This document shows, in pieces, positions 6,374 through 9,812 of a DNA stretch of 9,812 bases. Origin of the DNA: Propionibacteriaceae bacterium. Its GTDB lineage: Bacteria; Actinomycetota; Actinomycetes; Propionibacteriales; Propionibacteriaceae. The DNA lies in NCBI GenBank assembly GCA_003153855.1, contig PMBM01000177.1, forward strand, positions 5,004 to 14,815. Direction: 5' to 3'. A model generated the notes under the pieces. That model was not told the DNA's origin and did not search any database. It saw only the letters and a program-made list of their open reading frames with translations. Positions within the stretch are counted from its first letter, which is position 1, and each line of letters starts with the position of its first letter. The translations under genes and the position numbers were made by a program.

Positions 6374-7315
6374 ATGCAGAAGCTGCGCATCGGCACCGGA
6401 GTCGTCACCGCTGAGATCTGGACGCTCGGCGCGGCGCTGAACGCGGTGTGGGCACCCGATCGGGACGGCAAGCTCGTCCAGGTCGTGCTCGGCCACACCG
6501 ACGAAGCCGAGCGACTGGCGTCCTCCGCCTACCTCGGGGAGATCGTCGGCCCCTTCGGGAACCGCATCCGCGACGCACGGTTCACCATCGACGGCGTCCC
6601 GCACCAGCTCGAGCGCAACTTCCTCGGCAAGCACTCGCTGCACTCCGGCTCCGACGGCTTCCACCGTCAGGAGTGGACCGTGGCCGACGCCGGCGCCGAC
6701 CATGTACGGCTGACGCTCACCTGGTCCGACACCACAGGCGAGCACCCCGGGCCCGTGCACGCCGCCGTCACGTACTGGGCGGAGGGCAACACCCTCTCGT
6801 ACGACATCGACGTGACCACGGACGCGCCGACTGTCGTCAACGTCATCGGCCATCCGTACGTCAACCTCGCCGGCCAGGGCACGGTCGCCGGCCAGGTGCT
6901 CACGATCGCTGCCGACACGTACATCCCGGTCGACGACGAGCTCATCCCCACGGCGGACGCGCCGGCGCCGGTCGAGGGCCGCTTCGACCTGCGGCTCGGC
7001 CAGACGGTCGGCGACATCGTCGCGGCGGGCGGCGTCGACCACTGCTTCGTGCTGGACGGTACGGGGCTGCGGCAGGTCGCCTCGCTCGTCGACCCGGCAT
7101 CCGGGCGGCGGCTGGACATCGCGACCGATGAGCCAGGGCTCCAGATCTACGACGGCAGGGGACTCGACGAGATCGGCTACCCCGCCTACGGCGGCCTGGC
7201 GATCGAGACCCAGCACTTCCCGGACGCCCCGAACCGCCCGGACTTCCCGAGCACGCTGCTGCACCCTGGCGAGCTGCGCACGTCCCGTACGGTCTGGACG
7301 TTCTCGGCCAGCTGA
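6374..7315 (+). CDS. galM: Aldose 1-epimerase (mutarotase) of the xylose operon
   Basis: GalM interconverts the alpha and beta anomers of aldoses. Placed after xylA and xylB, its likely substrate is D-xylose, supplying the anomer that XylA uses. The 313-residue protein has the family's residues: Asn63-Arg64 in GPFGNRIRD, His90 in SLHSG, the catalytic acid His160 in NVIGHPYVNL, a D-H-C-F motif at 222-225, and the catalytic base Glu278 in AIETQHFPDAPNRPDFPS. The ATG at 6374 follows GAAGGGA (6361-6367), which overlaps the xylB stop, so the gene is the third member of the operon with an 11-bp gap. Strong hairpins follow the stop codon. The exact sugar is inferred from context. Confidence 0.93.
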   Translation: MQKLRIGTGVVTAEIWTLGAALNAVWAPDRDGKLVQVVLGHTDEAERLASSAYLGEIVGPFGNRIRDARFTIDGVPHQLERNFLGKHSLHSGSDGFHRQEWTVADAGADHVRLTLTWSDTTGEHPGPVHAAVTYWAEGNTLSYDIDVTTDAPTVVNVIGHPYVNLAGQGTVAGQVLTIAADTYIPVDDELIPTADAPAPVEGRFDLRLGQTVGDIVAAGGVDHCFVLDGTGLRQVASLVDPASGRRLDIATDEPGLQIYDGRGLDEIGYPAYGGLAIETQHFPDAPNRPDFPSTLLHPGELRTSRTVWTFSAS

Positions 7316-7326
7316 AAGGAACGTTC

Positions 7327-7369
7327 TGGCGCGTCGTGATGCCGAACTGCGCCGGCATCACCCGCGCCA
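7327..7369 (+). terminator. Strong hairpin after galM, probable operon terminator
   Basis: TGGCGCG (7327-7333) pairs with CGCGCCA (7363-7369), and GTGATGCCG (7336-7344) pairs with CGGCATCAC (7353-7361) around an 8-nt loop. Only a 2-by-1 internal bulge interrupts about 16 bp. It starts 11 nt after the galM stop. No T run follows. Confidence 0.6.
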
Positions 7370-7396
7370 TCGGCAGGTCACATTCATCGAGCCGTG

Positions 7397-7422
7397 GAAC
7401 GCGACCCTGGGGTCGAACGTTC
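7397..7422. repeat. Hairpin containing one GAACGTTC palindrome
   Basis: GAACGCGACC (7397-7406) pairs with GGTCG (7411-7415) and, after a 2-nt AA bulge, CGTTC (7418-7422), leaving a 4-nt loop. The right arm contains CGAACGTTCG, itself a perfect palindrome. It could be an RNA stem or a regulator site. Confidence 0.4.
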
Positions 7423-7444
7423 GGGCATCGGATGGCGGGAGTTC

Positions 7445-7480
7445 TCAGGTGCTACCCATGCGCCTGGATGGCTCACCTGA
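7445..7480. promoter_or_regulatory. Inverted repeat just upstream of rpiB
   Basis: TCAGGTG (7445-7451) is the perfect complement of CACCTGA (7474-7480), with CCAT (7456-7459) and ATGG (7468-7471) able to pair inside. It ends 12 nt before the rpiB ATG and next to CAGGAT (7481-7486), which could be a -10 box. An operator or a translation-controlling stem are both possible. Confidence 0.35.
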
Positions 7481-7492
7481 CAGGATGGGATC

Positions 7493-7957
7493 ATGCGCGT
7501 TCACATCGCTACCGACCACGCCGCCTTCGAGACGAAGCAGTTCCTCGTCGAGTCGCTGCGTGCCAAGGGGTACGAGATCATCGACCACGGAGCAGCCACT
7601 CTCGACCCTGACGACGACTACCCGGCGACGGTCATTCCGTGCGCCGAAGCTGTACGAGACGACCCTGGCTCGCTCGGCATCGTCCTCGGTGGATCCGGCA
7701 ACGGTGAGCAGATCGCCGCCAACAAGGTGAAGGGGATCCGCGCCGCCCTGGCGTACGACATCGGCACCGCCCAGCTCGCCCGCGAGCACAACAACGCCCA
7801 GGTCGTGTCACTCGGCGGCCGGATGCACACGCTTCAGGAGGCGCTCGGCATCGTCCTGGTGTTCCTGGAGACCCCGTTCTCCCATGATCCCCGTCACCAG
7901 CGCCGCATCGACCTCATCTCCGGCTACGAGAACACGGGCCAGGTCACGCCTGCGTGA
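7493..7957 (+). CDS. rpiB: Ribose-5-phosphate isomerase B
   Basis: RpiB interconverts ribose 5-phosphate and ribulose 5-phosphate in the pentose phosphate pathway. The 154-residue protein is of the mycobacterial type (Rv2465c-like), recognised by DHAAFE (8-13), GGSGNGEQIAANKV (66-79), REHNNAQ (97-103), GGRMHT (108-113) and RHQRRID (134-140). As in M. tuberculosis RpiB, the loop carries Glu72, in the place of that enzyme's catalytic Glu75, and lacks the cysteine base used by E. coli RpiB. The ATG at 7493 follows a weak AGGA (7482-7485), or may be leaderless from CAGGAT (7481-7486). Its position after the xylose operon is metabolically sensible, but the hairpins between suggest separate transcription. 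Its 3' end overlaps a minus-strand small gene by 14 bp. Confidence 0.93.
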   Translation: MRVHIATDHAAFETKQFLVESLRAKGYEIIDHGAATLDPDDDYPATVIPCAEAVRDDPGSLGIVLGGSGNGEQIAANKVKGIRAALAYDIGTAQLAREHNNAQVVSLGGRMHTLQEALGIVLVFLETPFSHDPRHQRRIDLISGYENTGQVTPA

Positions 7958-8123
7958 CCGACCGCCTCCGCCGACGGACGACGTCTTCAGCGACCTTGGC
8001 CGCCGCGGCGAGATCCTCCTCGCTGGGGCGCGAGACGTCGCGAGCCCGCATGGCGCGGGTCGCTGACACCAGTCCCGATACCCCGTCGCGACCGAGGCGC
8101 TGCTCGGGCTCCTGACCTGCCAT
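7944..8123 (-). CDS. Small conserved-looking protein of unknown function, convergent with rpiB
   Basis: A complete 59-residue frame on the minus strand, starting with ATG at 8123-8121 and ending with TGA at 7946-7944. It begins MAGQEPEQRLGRDGVSGLV and contains ATRAMRARDVSRPSEEDLAA followed by a basic helix-like end (EDVVRRRRRS). The sequence has a natural amino-acid mix with an acidic amphipathic stretch, unlike the arginine/proline/serine-rich shadow frames around it. I recall MRARDVSRP-type strings in small actinobacterial proteins but cannot name a family. There is no Shine-Dalgarno sequence. TACGAT (8136-8131, minus strand) stands 7 nt before the ATG, fitting a leaderless start. It fills the only gap between rpiB and nei: it overlaps the rpiB end by 14 bp and is divergent from nei with 56 bp between the two start codons. 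Confidence 0.65.
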   Translation of the reverse strand: MAGQEPEQRLGRDGVSGLVSATRAMRARDVSRPSEEDLAAAAKVAEDVVRRRRRSVTQA

Positions 8124-8130
8124 GGTCGAG

Positions 8131-8172
8131 ATCGTACGACCTGTCGCAGGCGACGCCTAGGCTGTCGACAGG
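8131..8172. promoter_or_regulatory. Divergent promoter region of nei and the small minus-strand gene, with a possible PafBC (RecA-independent) damage promoter
   Basis: On the plus strand, CTGTCGCAG (8141-8149), then exactly 8 nt, then TAGGCT (8158-8163) follows the layout tTGTCRgtg-N8-TAnnnT of the mycobacterial RecA-independent DNA-damage promoter used with PafBC. The first block matches at 6 of 9 positions. CCTGTCG (8140-8146) mirrors CGACAGG (8166-8172). Between them, AGGCG-A-CGCCT (8148-8158) is another palindrome, and TCGTACGA (8132-8139) and TGTCGACA (8163-8170) are perfect 8-bp palindromes. TACGAT on the minus strand (8136-8131) would serve the small gene. Confidence 0.4.
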
Positions 8173-8179
8173 AGGACTC

Positions 8180-9073
8180 GTGCCTGAGGGACACCACATC
8201 CATCGCCTGGCGCTCGATCTGGAACGTGCGTACGGGGGTCGGCCCGCGCGCGTCTCGAGCCCGCAGGGTCGTTTCGCCGACGCCGCCGAGCTGCTGGACG
8301 GCGTCGTCGTGGAGCGCGCCTGGGCTGTGGGCAAGCACCTGTTCGTACAGTTCGCCGGCGACCGGGTCGTCCACATCCATCTCGGCCTGATCGGCAAGCT
8401 GCGGCCGTTCCCGTGGCCGGGTGGCCCAGGGCAGGTGCGGCTAAGGATCGGCACTCCGGAAGCGGGGGTCCACGACCTCTCCGGACCGCAGACGTGCGAG
8501 CTGATCTCGCCCGACGAGGCGGGGGCGATCGGCGCGGCGTCCGGCCCGGACCCCCTCGATCCGGAGTCCGATCGCGAGCGGGCATGGATTCGGTTGCACC
8601 GTTCCGGCAAGACCATCGCCGCACTGCTCATGGACCAGTCGATCTTCGCCGGCGTCGGCAACATCTACCGCGCCGAGGTGCTGTTCCGCGCGGGCGTCGA
8701 CCCGTTCCTGCCGGGCAAGCGGCTGCCTCGTGCGACGTTCGACGTCATGTGGTCCGACCTCGTCGCCTTGATGCCCCAGGGCGTGATCGACGACAGGATC
8801 GACACCGTCAGACCGGACCACAGCCCCGAGGCGCAGGGCCGCGACCCACGGGTCGACCGTCACGGTGGCGAGGTGTACGTGTACCGCCGCCACGAGCAGG
8901 GCTGCCTCGTCTGCGGCACACCGATCCGGCTGGAGCTCCACGCCGCCCGCAACCTCTACTGGTGCCCGCGCTGCCAGCCACCGGGTGCAGACGGTACGAA
9001 GAAGCGCAGGACACGTACGCGACCGGTGGCACCCATCGCCGCGAACGCGTCAACACCTGGCTCGGGCGGGTGA
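8180..9073 (+). CDS. nei: Endonuclease VIII / Fpg-Nei family DNA glycosylase (Nei1-like)
   Basis: A base-excision-repair enzyme that removes oxidised bases, mainly pyrimidines in the Nei branch, and cuts the strand at the abasic site. After loss of Met, the N-terminus is PEGHHIHRL, with Pro2 as the Schiff-base nucleophile and Glu3 as the acid. Lys52 lies in GKHLF. The helix-two-turn-helix region is LLMDQSIFAGVGNIYRAEVLFRAGVDP, read as two halves at 149-161 and 162-175. The zinc finger has Cys242 and Cys245, then Cys262 and Cys265, with Arg257 in ARNLYWCPRC. It resembles M. tuberculosis Nei1 (Rv2464c), which is also next to rpiB. The start is GTG at 8180, after AGGAGG (8170-8175). About 30 extra residues, rich in K, R and T and then A, S and G, follow the finger; they are of unknown use. 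Confidence 0.93.
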   Translation: MPEGHHIHRLALDLERAYGGRPARVSSPQGRFADAAELLDGVVVERAWAVGKHLFVQFAGDRVVHIHLGLIGKLRPFPWPGGPGQVRLRIGTPEAGVHDLSGPQTCELISPDEAGAIGAASGPDPLDPESDRERAWIRLHRSGKTIAALLMDQSIFAGVGNIYRAEVLFRAGVDPFLPGKRLPRATFDVMWSDLVALMPQGVIDDRIDTVRPDHSPEAQGRDPRVDRHGGEVYVYRRHEQGCLVCGTPIRLELHAARNLYWCPRCQPPGADGTKKRRTRTRPVAPIAANASTPGSGG

Positions 9074-9091
9074 CAGAGGCGCGGTGTTGGC

Positions 9092-9097
9092 TACCGT
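9092..9097 (+). promoter_or_regulatory. -10 box for a leaderless start of the mutarotase-like gene
   Basis: TACCGT stands 6 nt before the ATG at 9104, and no ribosome binding site is visible in the 30-bp gap after nei. This fits a leaderless transcript. No -35 is clear. Confidence 0.35.
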
Positions 9098-9103
9098 GGC
9101 GTC

Positions 9104-9812
9104 ATGACTCTTGACGCCCCCCGCGAGGTCCGTACCGGTCGTTCCGTCGCGGAGGTGTACGACTACGGCGCGCACGTCTGGACGTGGGCGCTGGACGGCG
9201 AGCCGGTGCTCTGGACGAGCGCGGGATCCTTCTTCGAGCCAGGGAAGGCGCTGCGCGGCGGTGTACCGATCTGCTGGCCGTGGTTCGGGCCCGGACGCAG
9301 CGGCGACCTCACACCTGCTCATGGTTACGCACGGATCAGCGAGTGGACGCTCACGGGGCTGGTCGAGGGACCTGACGCCACGGTCCTCACCTACACCCTG
9401 ACTCCCGCCGACGCGCCGGACGCGCTGCCAGGTGAGGACTGGACCGTGACGTACGAGGTGAGCATCGGGGACCGGCTCCAGCTCGCGCTCACCGTCGCGA
9501 ACCAGGGCGCCACCCCGTTCTCGTACGAGACGGCCCTCCACACGTACTTCCGGGTCGGGGACGTGCGCCAGGTGGTCGTCGGCGGTCTCGACGGCGCGTC
9601 CTACCTCGACAAGGTCACGGGCCGGCCTGAGGTGCAGGCGGGTGACGTCACGATCACGGCCGAGACGGACCGTGTGTACCTGCGCGCCGGCGAGGTCGTC
9701 GTCACCGATCCCGTACTCGGACGCCGGCTGCGGATCTCGACCGAAGGGGCTGCCGACACGGTCGTGTGGAACCCCTGGATCGCCAAGGCTGCGGCCATGC
9801 CGGACTTCGGCG
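9104..9812 (+). CDS. D-hexose-6-phosphate mutarotase-like protein (YeaD family), 3' end outside window
   Basis: The frame is open from ATG 9104 to the window edge (236 codons plus one base). The family interconverts the anomers of glucose 6-phosphate and related sugar phosphates. Motifs in order are RGGVPICWPWFGP (51-63), HGYARISEW (73-81), the catalytic His146 in ALHTYFRVGD, and VVWNPWIAKAAAMPDFG at the edge. Family members go on for a short way after this point to a V-E-x-G type segment, where the catalytic Glu is expected, so that residue is outside the window and cannot be checked. The N-terminus (MTLDAPREVRTGRS) has no signal peptide. It lies 30 bp after nei on the same strand, and a TACCGT box suggests its own leaderless promoter. 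It is a different branch from the galM at 6374. Confidence 0.9.
   Translation, partial: MTLDAPREVRTGRSVAEVYDYGAHVWTWALDGEPVLWTSAGSFFEPGKALRGGVPICWPWFGPGRSGDLTPAHGYARISEWTLTGLVEGPDATVLTYTLTPADAPDALPGEDWTVTYEVSIGDRLQLALTVANQGATPFSYETALHTYFRVGDVRQVVVGGLDGASYLDKVTGRPEVQAGDVTITAETDRVYLRAGEVVVTDPVLGRRLRISTEGAADTVVWNPWIAKAAAMPDFG

Larger units (their letters stand above)
7316..7492. other. Structured 177-bp gap: three consecutive hairpins and two GAACGTTC palindromes
   Basis: The gap between galM and rpiB has no credible gene. It carries hairpins at 7327-7369, 7397-7422 and 7445-7480. The 8-bp palindrome GAACGTTC occurs twice, at 7319-7326 and 7415-7422. The first hairpin probably ends the xylose operon. 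The other two could belong to the rpiB promoter or leader. Confidence 0.6.

Noticed and set aside
7412..7424. CGAACGTTCG as a LexA/SOS box
   Set aside because: The actinobacterial LexA box needs about 4 nt between CGAAC and GTTCG; here the half-sites abut, and the next gene is rpiB, not an SOS gene.

Overview
The window is high-GC DNA in which almost every codon third position is G or C. The proteins are typical of Actinobacteria: a mycothiol-era DsbA-like protein of the Rv2466c type, an RpiB and an Nei of the Rv2465c/Rv2464c type, and a Streptomyces-like xylose isomerase. The overall feel suggests Propionibacteriales/Nocardioidaceae, but that genus-level placement is inference. I see no tRNA, rRNA, CRISPR array, transposase, phage gene or origin.

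Layout, left to right. (1) The 3' part of a mannitol-2-dehydrogenase/fructuronate-reductase family gene (1-749). (2) A 357-bp gap with several inverted repeats and a good SigR/SigH-type promoter, leading into an OsmC-family peroxide-stress protein (1107-1535). (3) A 208-bp gap dominated by a 90-nt, almost perfectly symmetric palindrome (1559-1648) and two smaller ones, then a lone aspartate-carbamoyltransferase homologue (1744-2781). (4) A 63-residue membrane protein and a DsbA-family protein with a monothiol CPWA active site. (5) A compact xylose operon, xylA-xylB-galM (3751-7315), with palindromes at its promoter. (6) A 177-bp gap with three consecutive hairpins, then rpiB. (7) A 59-residue gene on the minus strand (7944-8123) that overlaps the end of rpiB tail to tail and is divergent from nei. 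(8) nei (endonuclease VIII family) and a hexose-6-phosphate mutarotase-like gene that runs off the right end.

How it works together. GalM interconverts xylose anomers, XylA makes D-xylulose, and XylB makes D-xylulose 5-phosphate. RpiB and the pentose phosphate pathway then carry that carbon onward, and the final mutarotase acts on phosphorylated hexoses. OsmC, the DsbA-like protein and Nei are stress and repair functions. In Mycobacterium tuberculosis the Rv2466c (DsbA-like), Rv2465c (rpiB) and Rv2464c (nei) genes are adjacent. Here the xylose operon lies between the first and the other two, so the layout looks like an old stress/repair cluster interrupted by a pentose-catabolism cassette.

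Several genes lack a clear Shine-Dalgarno sequence but have a TANNNT-like -10 box 6-7 nt before the start codon, consistent with leaderless transcripts. No wholly new multi-gene system is evident. The least explained items are the 90-nt palindrome, the triple-hairpin gap before rpiB, the hidden minus-strand small gene and the isolated ATCase homologue.
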